Assembly: GCF_032854445.1 (NCBI RefSeq)
Contig: NC_088304.1
Coordinates: forward strand, 186,001 to 250,000
Reading direction: 5' to 3'
DNA length: 64,000 bases
From: Liolophura sinensis
Taxonomy: Eukaryota; Mollusca; Polyplacophora; Chitonida; Chitonidae
Shown here one piece after another: positions 29,471 to 42,582 of the stretch. How positions within the stretch are numbered: the first letter of the stretch is position 1; each line of letters begins with the position of its first letter. Under the pieces are notes generated by a model. That model worked only from the letters and a program-made list of their open reading frames with translations, did not search any database and had not been told where the DNA came from. Made by a program: the position numbers and the translations under genes.

Positions 29471-32430
29471 GGGCGTGTAAATTGCTATGATATATGCATT
29501 TACATGAGCAGTTAGATAAACCCCTGACTGTGGTAAATTGAAGAGTGGCCGTATTACACCACTTACGCGTGGCCATTTGCAAGCAGTCACACTGTCGTCG
29601 CTATTTTGGATTTACTCTGTACGTCTTTAATTATATTACATTCCAGTCTCTGGTCTATGCAGTATGACCTTTTACTCATAATGCCACCGACGGTGTCTGT
29701 GCGGAAAAATCAGCCCAGGCACAACTTGTCTGCACGCTATCCTGAATTCCGGTGACATTATATCCTTTCATTGGTTGCCTGGAAGATTCAGCTCAACTGA
29801 CAGAAATCAGTCTCCAGAGGTCTTTTTCGTCAGCTGTTGGCTCTCGTCTGCGATGGGCTTTTTATCAAATTACACATTACAACACCTGCAAACAAGCGTG
29901 GGAGGTAAAGCATTTGACAGTTTTCAAAATGAGTCCAAAAATACCCCCTGTATATAGTCTAAACATTCCTGCTACCTTGTGACATTTTCTTTTGATACAT
30001 TGCTGTCCCGGGAAAATGGGGGCAATTAGAGCTTCTTTGCGCGGTTCGTTACATTTTAAATAGTGTACTTTTCCTCTGACGACGAGGAGAAGAAATGTGA
30101 TACTTAAACAGTTGAAAACTTACAGGTATACTACTACGCATAAAGTTCTGTTCATCCGATATGAGTCGACAGAACGTCCAACATTTGTGATCACACTGAG
30201 CTAAGTCGTGGCGTTTATGATGTTTCCCGTATATATAGTCGATAACGTTGGTTCAGGATTGTAAAAATATACTTATTTCATGTACACAATTTTAGTAGTA
30301 TTAACTGTCGTTTTTTTATTCTATCAATATTTATTTGACAGCTTCACACTCTGGTTGATAATTTTTAGCACGAGGGACCTCTGTTCCAAGTTGTTGGAAC
30401 ACTATGCCTAGCGCATTTACCGCGATGAAGTATTTCTTTCATATATGTTTCCATGGATGTTACTTCAGTCAAGAAACAAGCGACTGTTTCATAAAATAGG
30501 CCCTAGCGGCAGGTTAGCATGCAAACCCTGTCCCGGAAACCACTACAAACCTTCTGACAATGTCAGAGCTGGACTCGAACGCACGACTTGATGGGTAAAA
30601 GTGACGTGATATATTATTGAACAGCTGTAAGGAGGAAGAACCTCTGTTGTTAATCAGTTTCATTAGGCAACCAAATGACTTGACAAATCATGACTTAATT
30701 AGGTTCTTTTAGCGGTTGTCCGTTTCTTTTAGCCAGTCGCCTCTATTCAACGGTCTGTAAAATCAGTCATACTCGCTACCAAAATTGCTTTTAGTCGTCA
30801 ACACGTAACTCTTACAATAAAAGCTCGACGCATGAATATTCTTGCAAGGAAAATGGATTTTAATGCCTTTTCTAATTCATTATGTAGTCTTTAGGCTTGC
30901 TTTCGACGTCAAGAATCCATTGACTCTTGTGACGTCAAAATTATTGTAAAAACCAGTGGCCTGCTGGATATTGGGCGGCATTCAACATGTGTTGACGCAG
31001 GAAGACACGAGTTACCTAAACTGCAGCCTGACACTGCCATATTTGAAATTGTTTTAGTATAATATAAGCTTAATAAATGAATTTTATTTTATCTCTTCTT
31101 GTTTACGATCTCACGGCAGTGCGGTTTTAGAGATGGATGTTAATAATTTAAAACGATATAGTGTATTCCCAGACAGTTGTGTAGGCTCTGTTATTACGTA
31201 GAGTTTGTTCTAAAGACTTGTTGATGCGGCTATTGTAAAACAAATTACTCTCCGTGCCCTTTGTCTAGCATGCAACTTGCTTTTAAATAATTATGACGTC
31301 AGCCGAAGTAATGCGTTCTTGATGTCGAAAACAAGCTTTTGGGGTTTAACATTATAAGGAAAAGCACTATGTCACTTACTAAGGGTTATTTTTGTAGCGA
31401 GTGTAACTGCACCTTACTTGTAATAACACGCACGTCCAAAATATCAATGTGTAGAGCTTGGTTTGTTACATATCACTGGCTAAAGGCAATTTTGGTATCT
31501 ACAGCTGAATATCAGCGGCTGGCTGAAAGAAACAGACTGTAGGAGCATTCAGCATTTGTTCGACATCAGAAGGTTCCTGGTGATCGCTTAGAATTTTCAG
31601 CAAGCTATTATGAAAACTGTCTTCTTGGTCCATAAACCAAGAAGATAGACAAAGATTGATTGCGTTGCCCAAGAGAGTATCTCGTTGATGTATGACTGTA
31701 ATAGGTAACCCGTCTGGCCATTAGGATAGTAGGGAATATGATGGCTAATAATGCTAATTCCATGCCAAAGTACATCTTCAATCAAAGTTGAAATAATCCG
31801 TTGTCGCCCAACATTTCAATACTAGAGTTAGGCAGACACCAGACCGTCTTCCAAAACATGCCACCCAAGTAAGATCAAGGTTACCTTTATTTATTCAGTA
31901 GTTTTTCTTGTACATGTAAGTATGGGCCTACATGTAGGTGTAATCTGCATGGAACAAAGTCGAGTATGATTTTGTTCACATTTTTATGAGTACTGATTAG
32001 GAAGTGTACATTATAGCCAGAAATGTCTGTCCTCGAAACCCATATGTTGCAATGTACCAACATAGTAAAGGTTCTGGTTAAATTTTGCTCAGGTAAAGTT
32101 CTGAGCACCTCCGCTGAAACTGACCGGTATGGTCTAAGAACAACATTTTTGAGTACGCAACAATTTAGGCCGAATAATCAAATAAAAAAATATAAAACGA
32201 AGAACGACCTTGCCGTTATATTAGAGAAATGCCACCGACGGATGGATTTTGCTGCCGGGGGCTAACGCGCATATCAGCAACACATTCCCAAACATCAATG
32301 CCAGTCGATGTGTTTGGAGATAAGCCTCCCTGATTTGTGTCACAGGCAAATATTTGGGAATTGCCACCTTTGGATTTTATCGCCAACTATAAATTATTGT
32401 ACTTTTTTGTGGATTGGAGCGTTTTTGGAT
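29471..32430. other. Unassigned 3 kb spacer with two full CRE sites
   Basis: No gene or repeat was recognised. Two perfect TGACGTCA palindromes occur at 30930-30937 and 31294-31301, which in animals can bind CREB/ATF; in isolation they are weak evidence for a promoter or enhancer. Confidence 0.3.
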
Positions 32431-32649
32431 TCTGATATCATCAAAGGACAGAAAATTTAGCAAAAATCTTTGCACACGGATTTGTTTTTGATTTATTTTC
32501 CTTTAATCATGCGGCCCAGTTTCAAAAGACCAGTCCCAGTGAGTTTACTCACAGGTTGAGTTATTCATTTTTAGCGACATTAAGTATGACAATGTGCGAT
32601 AGCCAGTCAGTCTGATCAGTACATAGATAAAAAAGGGCACCCAAAATGT

Positions 32650-33580
32650 GGACTTTTGGCACATGCCAAAAATGTCCCAACACAGGAAGCGTTTCACTGG
32701 CATGCTCAACAGCGGAATGCCAGTAACAGTATTGGTGCACATTTAAATCATTCCACAATCGGTCGCTTCAGAACACTTTTCCAGGTGACGGAGAGCACAC
32801 ATCGCCGACGACCACTTGTCATCACGCCCCCTCATTATCGTTACCTGGGCCTCCAGTGAGGCGACACGAACTGCTGATGAAAGTGTTCGTGACGGTCCGA
32901 AACCGTCTGATGGAGGACTCGAAGCCCTCATCGGGGCTTTGACCTCACGGCAGCCCGTGCCAACATTCATATGAGCTGGACATTTGCACGGTGGAGGAGC
33001 GACGAGTCCCGGTTCCAGTTATATCACGCTGAAGGTAGATTCCGTGTATGGTGCCGTGTTGGGGGACGTTATGCTGACGCCAATGTCCTGCGAAAGGTGG
33101 CACACAGTGGTGCTAGAGTCAGGGACAACGCGTTCATCTTCATTTTATCGATGGCAACTCGAATGGACGGTACAAAGAGAAATTTCTGAGGCCCATTTCC
33201 ATGCTGTTTGTGCTCTTCCACCACATGACATTCTAGCACTACAATGTTCGCCATCACATCGCCAGTTTCGGCACAGTGTTCCTAGATGACGAGGACATTG
33301 GTGCCCTCAACTGTTCACCATATCCCCTTAACACGTCGCCCGTGGAACGCCTTTGGGACATTTTGGACCAGTGTGCGACAACGTGTTCCAGTTTCAGAGT
33401 ACGTCCTCCAGCTTCATGTGGCGCTCCAGGAAGTAAGAGGCAATGTCCAACAGGCCACCGTTGACGATTTGTTGATCTGTGCTCAGGAGATGTACCGGTG
33501 GACTCACTCGGTGCTGAATGCAGTAAACCAACCACTGTTTTTACTATGCCATATTCCCTGGATTATTGCCTTATAATTGG
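32650..33580 (+). pseudogene. Tc1-like transposase, decayed
   Basis: Frame-shifted pieces in order: WRSDESRFQLYHAEGRFRVW (first catalytic Asp, near 32995), GRYADANVLRKVAHSG, then in another frame TSPVERLWDILDQC (third acidic residue, near 33340) and ALQEVRGNVQQATVDDL. The middle Asp block (normally QDNARPH) is not recognisable. It belongs to a different Tc1 lineage from the intact element at 49.5 kb. Clear inverted repeats were not found, so the element limits are unknown. Confidence 0.72.
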
Positions 33581-33910
33581 AAAATCTGGTAGAAATTGAG
33601 GTCACAATTGATAAGGAATACTTACCCTAATTGTTAAGTTAACACCTTATTACTGAGAAGAAACAATATAAAATTGCTTTGTGCATCTTTATTTTCAAAT
33701 AAAAACAGAAATCACGAAACTTGAGACTGGTGATTTATTTTATTGGTGGTTTATGCCTTACTCAAGAGCTCTAACATTCTGTCATGCAGAACGTAAAACA
33801 GTGTACCCCTCTGAAATTTGTTGAAAACAGGTCCAACAGAAAAAAGAATGAACTGCAGCTGCACACTGGTTTTTGGGGTCTTTCAAATTTCTACAGATAC
33901 GTTTGTATCT

Positions 33911-34535
33911 GTCAGTAGACTCTAGGGCCTTTTCCGTGTGATGCATGTCTCCTCATCTGACCCCATGTCGTAAAGGATATCAAAGAAGTCCTCTCGGCGG
34001 CAGGGAGAAATCTTAGACCAGTAGAGTATATCTATGCTCAGCTGTTCTACTTCGTCTCCTAACTCTCTCTAATCGTTTTTGAAGGCAATGTGTGCAACAT
34101 GAATGTTGCATGGAATGAAATTCAAAAGCCCTTCTTTCACTTGCTCATTGACCTTATTCCAGGCTGATTTATTGAGATTGGGATCATCAGAGCAAAACAT
34201 GACCATACCGGAAAGTGGAATCCAGCAACTTGGATCCTGCAATATATCCCGAATTCCTTTTGACAAATCCACAGACTTTGTAAGGCCAACAGAGCTTTTA
34301 AAAAGCGCCCCACCATTTCCTTCTTCGTCCCTGACCAGAGTCATATCAGGATGCTACACTGTTCTTTGACTTGCGCATTGGCGGTCAACTCACCATACTG
34401 TATTGTATAGAAAGCATTAGAGGGGACATCTGCAGAGCTCCTTTCTGAAATAAGGCCCCAGGCCTCAGGTACAAGATGACATGACTTTGAGCGTCGACGC
34501 TTGAACTGATCAGCAACTGGGCGGACTGCAAACAT
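33911..34535 (-). pseudogene. Fragment of an unknown, possibly transposon-derived gene
   Basis: Minus-strand pieces: FKRRRSKSCHLVPEAWGLIS, DLSKGIRDILQDPSCWIPLS, MVMFCSDDPNLNKSAWNKVN and FIPCNIHVAHIAFKND, then an in-frame TAG, then RELGDEVEQLSIDILYWSKI and SPCRREDFFDILYDMG. The C-x-IHxAHxAF pattern recalls the Cys/His signature of hAT-like RNase H-fold proteins, but the match is by eye. A stop and a frame change make it a pseudogene. Confidence 0.4.
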
Positions 34536-34629
34536 TTTTTAAAATAGATCACCTATATTTTCACATGAAGAAAAAGAGAAATCATTTTAGCCACTTTCAT
34601 TGTCCAAAGAATTTCAGCATCTATAACCT

Positions 34630-35063
34630 GGTTCTCTCAGCAAGGCGGTACAAGTACTCGGCCTTGTGCAGCTGATTGTCTGTCTGAACCTGCAGTTTCT
34701 GATATGTTTTCCTGATGTGGATTGCTGACAGTTGCAGAGGGCTCTCGTGAAGTAGTAGGCCTTGCTAAGACCAAATGGGAATGAATATTTGCTAAATCTT
34801 ATCTTGATGAGGGACTGATGTTTAATGGTGGCTGCATGTTGCATTAGTTGCACAGCTCCACAATTATCTCAAGAAACTGGCTTGTAACACACAATACAAA
34901 AGCCCTTAAATTCTAATGATTTGTCTGCAATACATCAGGCACTCAGTTTATTTCCAGTTTTATCTGTCTGGTTCAAACAGCCTCTTTGAAACTTCGTTTT
35001 TCAATGAGGCATGCTGACAAAGGGTCAATTTCATCTCCAAAATCTGAGTCTGCAAAAAAGAAA
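34630..35063 (-). CDS. Possible upstream exons of the 34 kb fragment
   Basis: A segment ending at 35053 begins after TTTTTTGCAG, a good splice acceptor on the minus strand, and reads SDFGDEIDPLSACLIEKRSF before a stop. A second Ser/Thr-rich stretch (TTSREPSATVSNPHQENISE) lies at 34640-34760. Both are compatible with exons of a disordered N-terminal region, but phases could not be joined. Confidence 0.25.
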
Positions 35064-37599
35064 AATCCAAAAGGGGATGAAAACGTTAAACTCACATGCA
35101 ACCTTCACATCGATAGCAAATACAAAAAACTACATTCACCTAAGTATTCATAGCCACACCCTAAACACATCAATCACTGCAGTGTAATGCATTAGTGTGG
35201 TTGTTCAAGTGCATACATGGATGATACTAGCGTGAACATATATCCATTGTGGTGGTGATCAACTGAGTTTCAATTAAATGACCTCACTCTCTATAAGTTT
35301 CCTCGTTTAAAGATAAGCACACCTATCACCTTAATAGGTGGCAGTCAACTATACAAATTGGATTGGAGTGACACCTATCCCAACTATAGTAATCTTACTG
35401 TCCATTTCTCAGACATGCACTGGTATAGCTGTTCTTTATACGTTCACTTTAAAAAAAATAATTATAGATACAAATGTATGTTCACATAGCAAAGCTCAAA
35501 GAGGCATTGGAAAAGAACATGGCATCAAAATCATAACGCCATATATAATCCTGCGGAGCAAGCACCTGTGGTTTAAATAGTTGTTGTTTAATAGTTGCTG
35601 TTGTTTTGTTAGTGTTGTAGGTAATCCTTGTCCTGCACTAGAAAAAGAGACATAAGTTTTACAAAGATTATATAATATATATTGCATATCAAAGTCAATA
35701 GTCTACAATCTAAGCTAATCGGATCCGCGGAATTACTTGTTTCCAATCAACACAACCCGAATCATAACAGAAGCAAAACAAGTTTAAAGCTGTGTCATAA
35801 CGGCATTGACTATGTCAAAAAGGCATCTCCGACAGTTACTTATAACCATCCATTGCCAGGCACCATGGCTTTGCATCAATCACTTCATCATTGGGGCAGT
35901 TTGCAGACACTGCAATGTTTATGTATAATGTGAAAAATGGTGAAAATATGTGTACTTGTAGGCTACCTGCAAACATCTGAAGCACTGCTGGCACTGAGGA
36001 AAACGTTTGACACTGTATTGACAGCCTGAATGGTGGTTAACTACACAGAAGTGCCCAGTTTGTTACTATATATGACAAACAGAATGTTTGTATAATTAGA
36101 CAAACCCTGAGTATTGGTGCAACATATTGGTTATAATTTGTATTGATCAACACACCATTATATTAAGATTTTTGGAAAAGTGCGACCCAGTGTTGCAAAA
36201 CTATAAGAATTATGGGGCGAAATCGGGTAAATTTGTGAGAATATAGGGAAATACCCAAAATACAGGGGAAATAGGACCGCTGGAATCCCTGCACATGTTA
36301 ATGCCATTGGTTTCAACATTTCTTTGCCATATTTGTTATTTCACTCGTTTTGTAGTATCATTAGTAACTTTGACTGAATGAACGGATACCAGAACGGATA
36401 GAAGGTCACATTTCAGACATTCACACATGTGGCTATAGAAATTCGGAAATACTATGATGAAAAAAAAAACGATGACTAATCACTTACTAGTGAAATGGTG
36501 AATTGCCAAGAGCATGTAATTATTAATTCATGCTTTAAGGAACACCAGCTACAATTTAACCGAGATTGATTGTCGTACAGTTATTGATTCCCAGCAGGCA
36601 GGTTTAGCATCGCGGTTTTGTAGTCATAACCTGCTGACTCGGTAACGTAGCTCTCCGCTGTGTTTACTGTATGGAGAGTAATTCTGTTAACGCGCCCACA
36701 TTTTCTGTTTGTTGGATGTTTAAATTTCTTTTTAACCCTGAATATGAAAGTATGTGGAGATTATACGAGAAGCCGTTTCGAAACGTAACAGAATATTTCT
36801 TACTGTAATTCCTTCAGAAGAGCTTGAAGGCCCTAAGATTCTTAGTCTCACGTGTTTAACCCCTTTTTTTAGTGGAAGTGACACGGTACACGCTTGGTTG
36901 AACCAATTAACACACGTTTCGCCGAGCTCTCCCTTGGTTAAAAACATCCAAAGTCAATCCTTATAAAGGGAAAAGAACTTTTCTTTTTAGTTAAGCCGAT
37001 CTATTTAAGCTGCACTGTTTCCTGACCTTGATTATTAGCACCGGTCATAAGTGTTTTTAACCTCTGTGTATTTATATGGCTTCACAGTAAAAGCCAACAC
37101 CGTTGCCTTTTAAGTGCTTAAGTTGGCCAGTCCAATGCCGTCGAAAAATCTGACAACAAATTTTCAGTATGTTTCTAATTCAGAAAAGGCTAGGAGTCCA
37201 TGCTCGAGGAAATTATTCTCTTTCCGTCAATAGGTGGAAGTTCCCGTAAACATCATGGTCAGCCAGGGATTTCGTTGTTTACGTACTAATATGTATTTAT
37301 TTACTTTTTTACTAAAGTAGCAGTGTTTTTAAGTTATTGCATTGTTATCGTTATTGCTAAGTTTTACTGGTGAATGAGTGCCTGACCCTGACGTGCCTTG
37401 TTTGATACCCGGAGAGGTCTCATCCAAATTTCACATCTAGAACTTGTCATCCGAAATAACGGTTGTCTATACATTCATACATCAAACCGAATATGCTACT
37501 GCTGTTTGTTTCGTTTAAGTTTGATTGCATAAATCCTTCTTGACAGGCAAATATTGTATGCGGTCTTTAAAACGTAAACATTCCATCATGTAAAACATT
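35064..37599. other. Unassigned 2.5 kb spacer
   Basis: AT-rich with short open frames on both strands; no domain, SINE or tandem array recognised. It may be intron or intergenic DNA. Confidence 0.3.
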
Positions 37600-38370
37600 G
37601 TTCTTGGGAAGTTTGTATTGTAAATGTTTCACTGGATTCGTACAACGCTACTACATCCCTGGACCGTCCCTTTGAAGGATGATGTGGCTTACGAGCAAAT
37701 ATTAACACAAAACCATCTGTCTGACGATCAACCTCTGTTAAGCCAGCTTCAGATCTGAGATTTATCCACAGCTGCGACGATAGTGTGATAGCTGGCAAAT
37801 GGTCACACGTATCGTGTGAAATTCTGCCTTTTGTCAATTTTCGTCAGCTAAGGCTGTTATAACTCTTCATGTAAGTGTATAAACAGTAGCAAATTACATG
37901 CTCATTAGCGCCATAGCATAATCAGAATTAGGTAAAAAATGCAGTGATGTTATAGTTGCTATTTATTACTTCCCACTGGTCTGTCAGTCCTCAAGGTGTT
38001 GGTTTGCTATCACATTTTGCCTACAGATATAGTAAAACGATGCAAAGGGATCGGATGGCTGCGTTAATCAGTGTGAGATTCACGCCCTTAAGCAAGCCAA
38101 CCAAAATGCCCCACCTTAATGTCATATAGAACCATTCCTTATCTTTACTTCAACCACTTCATCACAATGGTCGTTTTAGCTGTCGTCCTCTTGGAAGATT
38201 CAAACTAAAGGGAAACATGAGTCGTCTAGGAAAAACGAACTGTAGAGTACTGGCTGCGATGCATTACGTTCTGTCCCACCAGTAAATTATATACAAAGAC
38301 ATACTGTCTTCTCAAGTCACTGAAGAACATGCACTGAGCAAAGTACATAAAATAAAAGATGAAGTCCTAA
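37600..38370 (+). repeat. First copy of a 0.75 kb diverged tandem duplication
   Basis: Landmarks repeated in order at 38640-39240: TTTCACTGGATTCGTACAACGC/CTCCACTGGATTTCTACAACAC, TCATCACAATGGTC/TTACCACAATGATC, ACATAAAATAAAAGATGAAGTC/ACATAAAATAAATGATGAAGTC. Part of it (37765-38060) also matches 8676-8935. Origin unknown. Confidence 0.5.
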
Positions 38371-38639
38371 GTGTGTACAGTATGTTTTGGAGTGCGTCCT
38401 GGGTGTCGTCTGAGAAGATTTCCCATCTAGTTGCAAAGGTTCCTCTCAAATGTAGAACCTGTACTCTGCTCAGAATCTGAAAATCCTAAGGAACGACGAC
38501 ATCGTTGCCTAATTAACTTCCAAATTATCACCCATCAGTCCAATTTACTACCATAACTTATATACTCGCGTTAGTGGTGGACCTTTGCATTGATCTCTTT
38601 TCGAAAGGACATGGCTGTTTCCACGCATAGATTCAAAAG

Positions 38640-39245
38640 ATATTGCCTTGAAGTTCTTGGGCATTTGATTTTGTAAACGCTCCACTGGATTTCTACAACA
38701 CCTACACGAACAAGAGGATCTGTCTCACCATCAGTCTCTGTTAAGTCAGTTTCCGTTGACTTATCGATTGTCACCCTTCGAATTTGATGCCTCAAAACGC
38801 AGTCGTTAGATTGATTGATTGTTGTAATTAACATCATTTGTCATCATTTGTCTAGTGAACATGTGTGTAAAAAATTGGATTAAAACGGACCAATGAAAGT
38901 AATAAAAATAACTTTCTATTGATGATAAAATCTTAGGAAAAATTGATTATTACCAATGTCTGTTATGAAGGTATCATCTACAAGATTTATTTGGCACCAT
39001 TGTTGACAAGGCGGTGATGTTGTGACATTAAATGACCTTGTGTTCCACCCATTTTAATGTCACAGGCACACGGCTATAGCACAGTTCTCTTTCTCTACTT
39101 CACTCACTTTACCACAATGATCTCATTAACTGTCTTCCTCTACACGACCAGTGCACAACATACGAGATACTCCCTATTCAAGTCCTAAATGTGTGCATGG
39201 ACAAAAGGACATAAAATAAATGATGAAGTCGAAAGTGTGCAATAA
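38640..39245 (+). repeat. Second copy of the tandem duplication (shortened)
   Basis: Partner of 37600-38370. Offsets fall from about 1,050 to 870 bp along the copy, showing internal deletions. Confidence 0.5.
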
Positions 39246-39394
39246 GTTTTTTGTGCGTGTTGGGTGTTTAAGTGAAATATTCTTGACTGCGGCGAGAAAC
39301 ACCAAGTAAATCTGGTCAAATCAAATAGCTCCAAAGTCACGCAATGGAAGACGGATCGAGAGCCAACAATGTGGATATGGCGTATTCTGGGCAT

Positions 39395-39740
39395 TATGAT
39401 AGGAAGAGAACACCAAAATAAAACAAAAATAAACGAACATGTTTAAAAGCTGTTTAAAACGAAACAAACCTTAGTTAAAATTAAAAAACCCCAGTATTCG
39501 TATAACAATGTAGAAAATCGAGCATCACATTCAACACACTCAGGAGCACAGCTCCCATCGAAAATAAAAGTGTGTGTTAGAATGATCAATACGAAATCTC
39601 GTTAAAACTACTTGGTCCCTTCGAGACATACTTTGTATGTAAAAACTATAACCAATGACAGGGTTAATTGTCTGCAGTTTATCAGGTCCTATTCGCCCTG
39701 CCGGAGGCAATTAACATGTTTAAGAATATTTGAACGACAG
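39395..39740 (-). mobile_element. I/Nimb-like retrotransposon 3' fragment
   Basis: Corresponds to 2040-2430 on the same strand: CACATTCAACACACTCAGGA, AAAAGTGTGTGTTAGAATG, ACTACTTGGTCCC and ACCAATGACAGGGTTAAT are in the same order as in that element's ORF2 C-terminus and tail. A short SINE-A end lies just upstream at 39265-39320. Confidence 0.65.
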
Positions 39741-40910
39741 TCAGTGTATGGGTTTTGTTTTTTTGTTTTTTTTTTTGATTTAAAAATGTTCGGTAGCCTA
39801 GAGCACTCGGTGTTCCCAGGCGGTTGATGTAGGTGTGAATCCACTGGGTTACCGATTCACAGCGTCCAGCCCCTCGTTACAAATGTATTCACATTTCTCA
39901 CAGACTAAATACCCAGCGGGAGCGTGTGGATTATTAAGGAGAGTGTCGTGAAGAAGTGGTAGTCTCTTACTGCTATCTTGCTTTGTTGAAGTCGATATTA
40001 GATGTAATCAGTCGTGTAATTGTCTTGACGAGCCTCACCTGGGGCCTGGGTTTGTCGTGTCGCGTACCTTGCCGGTGTTGAGTGTAAGTGTGTAGCATCT
40101 GATTTCCTTCATGGAGTTTTAACCAAAGTTCTAACGCAGTTGAGATTCCAACCGTCGGCAAAAATTGCATTAGACGTATTGGTTTCTTTAGGGTTTTATT
40201 GCAAGCATTTTCACGTTACCGTGATGACCCTAATAATATCACAAATACTATAATACCTTTTGACATTACTGATAGAACGTTCTTTAATATTAGGTGAATA
40301 TAACAGCAAAATTTGCGGTGGGTACTTTCACAAAAAGCTAACGTTGATAATGGCGAAAAGTTCAATAGCTTTCGGTAAGAAATAACATGATGTATTAAAC
40401 GTCCTACAGTTTCGATTATATTTTTGACCATAAAATAAATTTCAGAAAAATTCGAATTCACTTCCGGTTTTAGTGGACTGATCTCGTCGGAATTGCCTGG
40501 CCCATTAATATCCTCAACTGTTGTGTTTTTGGTTAACGTAATATCCCTACGGCTAGAATATTATAGTTTTATATAAAATCTTTGCCATCTTTCTCGACCT
40601 TTGTCTCAAAGTAAAAGGACATGTACTGAACTGCTTACCAATAACTTACCAATGCGTTCTTCACCGGTGGTATGTGGGAAGGAGTTCCAGAAACCTTCCG
40701 ATGCTCGTGGGTTTACACGGAAGGGTCCTGCATATGGCGTGTACATATCTCGCCCAGCAGCATTTGTTACATCCTGTACGTTATGTGTTAATCAAGGTCA
40801 CAAGTCATCCCAGGTTATTCCAGCAGAAGGCGTTCTAAGTTTATCAAACCTTACAATGAGTATAACTTTCTTGCAAGTATAAATGGAGGGAGCGTCCAGG
40901 GACCGGTTGT
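39741..40910. other. Unassigned spacer
   Basis: No gene recognised. The open frame 40601-40882 (+) has no domain or splice support. Confidence 0.3.
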
Positions 40911-41126
40911 TCAGTGTATTAAATAACACTGGTATTAAATAATAAACCAGGTTTAAACCTAGTCAATTGGTCTTGGCTACATCAAGTACTTAACCAAGAG
41001 GGTCCGAGGCCGAAATAAAGTGGTATTAGCTTATAGGAGTTTTAAGCTTAACGCTGGTCTTAAGTATCTAATTTTCCCATAATTTTTATCGGTGATTCCA
41101 CTTTCTGGTAACGTAAACAAACAATC

Positions 41127-41318
41127 ATGGAAGCTGTCACAGAGATCGAGCCTGAGGCCTCCAGACGGGGGGAGAATTTTTCCCGACAGGTGGAGTATAT
41201 GATTATGTTTATTGAAACTCACAAAGTGACATTGAGTGCCAATTTCAATAACGTAACCTAGGCCAAGAGAAAAATCGAGCTGTGGAAGGAGCTAACAGCC
41301 AGGCTGAATGCAATGGGC
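41127..41318 (+). pseudogene. Myb/SANT-like (trihelix) DNA-binding domain, broken by a stop and a SINE
   Basis: ATG at 41127 followed by RRGENFSRQVEYMIMFIETH, then a TAG at 41259-41261, then in the same frame KRKIELWKELTARLNAMG. The NFS...L and K..LW..L..R.NAMG pattern is typical of the Myb/SANT-like domain of PIF/Harbinger accessory proteins and NAIF1-type proteins. The frame is cut at about 41319 by a SINE-A. PIF/Harbinger elements need such a partner to bring the transposase to DNA; a HARBI1-like remnant lies 3.4 kb away (44735-45270). GGGACCGGTTGTTCAGTG at 40912 could be a transposon terminus, but no partner end was found. Confidence 0.65.
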
Positions 41319-41545
41319 TGTTATTTATTTGATTGGTGTTTTATGGCGTAGTCAAGAATATTTCAATTATACTACGGCGTTCACCATTATGTTGGGGGGG
41401 GGGGACCGGGCAGAGCCCGCGGAAAACCTACGACAGTCTGCAGGTTGCTGACAGACCTTCCCACTTACGGCCGGAGAGGAAGCCAACATGAGCTGGACTT
41501 GTACTCACAGCGATAGCATTGGTGAGAGGCTTGGGGTCATTACGC
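41319..41545 (-). mobile_element. SINE-A copy inserted in the Myb/SANT-like frame
   Basis: From the 3' end on the + strand: TTATTTATTTGATTGGTGTT, AAGAATATTTCAATTATACT, a run of 12 G, ACCGGGCAGAGCCCG, CCCACTTACGGCCGGAGAGG and GGTGAGAGGCTTGGGGTCAT. Near full length. Confidence 0.8.
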
Positions 41546-42582
41546 TGCAATAGCAATCGAAAACGTTCGATGCAAAAACATGCTTTCGAAATCTAAGGAG
41601 GTCGGGGAAAACCCTTGCCCAACAGATGCCCGACCGCAGGTGAATTTCGGACTCTAACGAGGGATGTCCGTCGTTTTCCGGCTTGGTTGGCGTCGAAAGT
41701 GGTGAGTGATAAACAGGCCTTTGTTACGACAAACTGAAAAATATTTTGAGTAAGCAATTTTCTTGGTTGCACGAACTTTATAATGACAGGCGTTGTTGTT
41801 GGCCGAGGGAATTCCCCAATCTAATTTTGCTCATAACTAGGTCAGCATGACGTAAATCTGTTCCGCATACAGGTAGCTAAACTAGTCGATAAATTGTTTT
41901 GTAGAGGGTAATCACGTCATGTTGTCTTCATTTTGTTATTTAACCTAAATGGTTTTAACAAAACCATTACTACTATTTATACATAAAATTCAAGTAAACT
42001 TATCCGGCTAGTCGGGTTAGTGTTCTTCCCCTGGAATTTGTCCGTAATAATTTATGAATTGTATCAGTCTCTAATATATGTATATCGTTGGTTTCGTTAT
42101 GCGGTCTAGGTACTCTTGAGAGCGTGGAGGAAAATACTGGTACCAATATCGAGTTAAGCTTTCTGTACGAAGACATGTGTTTAGGAGAAGTGTTAGACAA
42201 TGTTGTTGACTAGGTATAAGTTGCCCCTGAGGTTGTAAGGGCGCATCCGTCAGTTCTCGTGCCTGCACCACCTGTCAGCACAGAGCCTATTCTGCCCTTT
42301 TCAATTACAGATTACAATTTTCAATAACTGTGAAAGTCGAGCAGACAAAGCCAGAAATTAAAATTTTTAAGAGGTAACTTTGAGGAGGAATTGGCCTTAT
42401 ATGTAATTTACACATTGTTAGTCTGAATGATTAGTCGGAAATGTACACTATATTGATACATTTTTACATTAAATAATTATTGTGTTACCCACAAGTCTTT
42501 TTTTTCTGTTTTTACGTATGTATTTGCTTTGGGTTTTTAAGTCATACCGTACTTAAAAATTTTTCACTATATTTCATTCGTA
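41546..42582. other. Unassigned spacer
   Basis: Nothing recognised; open frames at 42000-42271 (minus) overlap each other and lack domains. Confidence 0.3.

Noticed and set aside
32870-32915. Hammerhead ribozyme (CTGATGA ... CGAAAC)
   Set aside because: Core words are present but stem II does not pair, and the site lies in the decayed transposase coding region.
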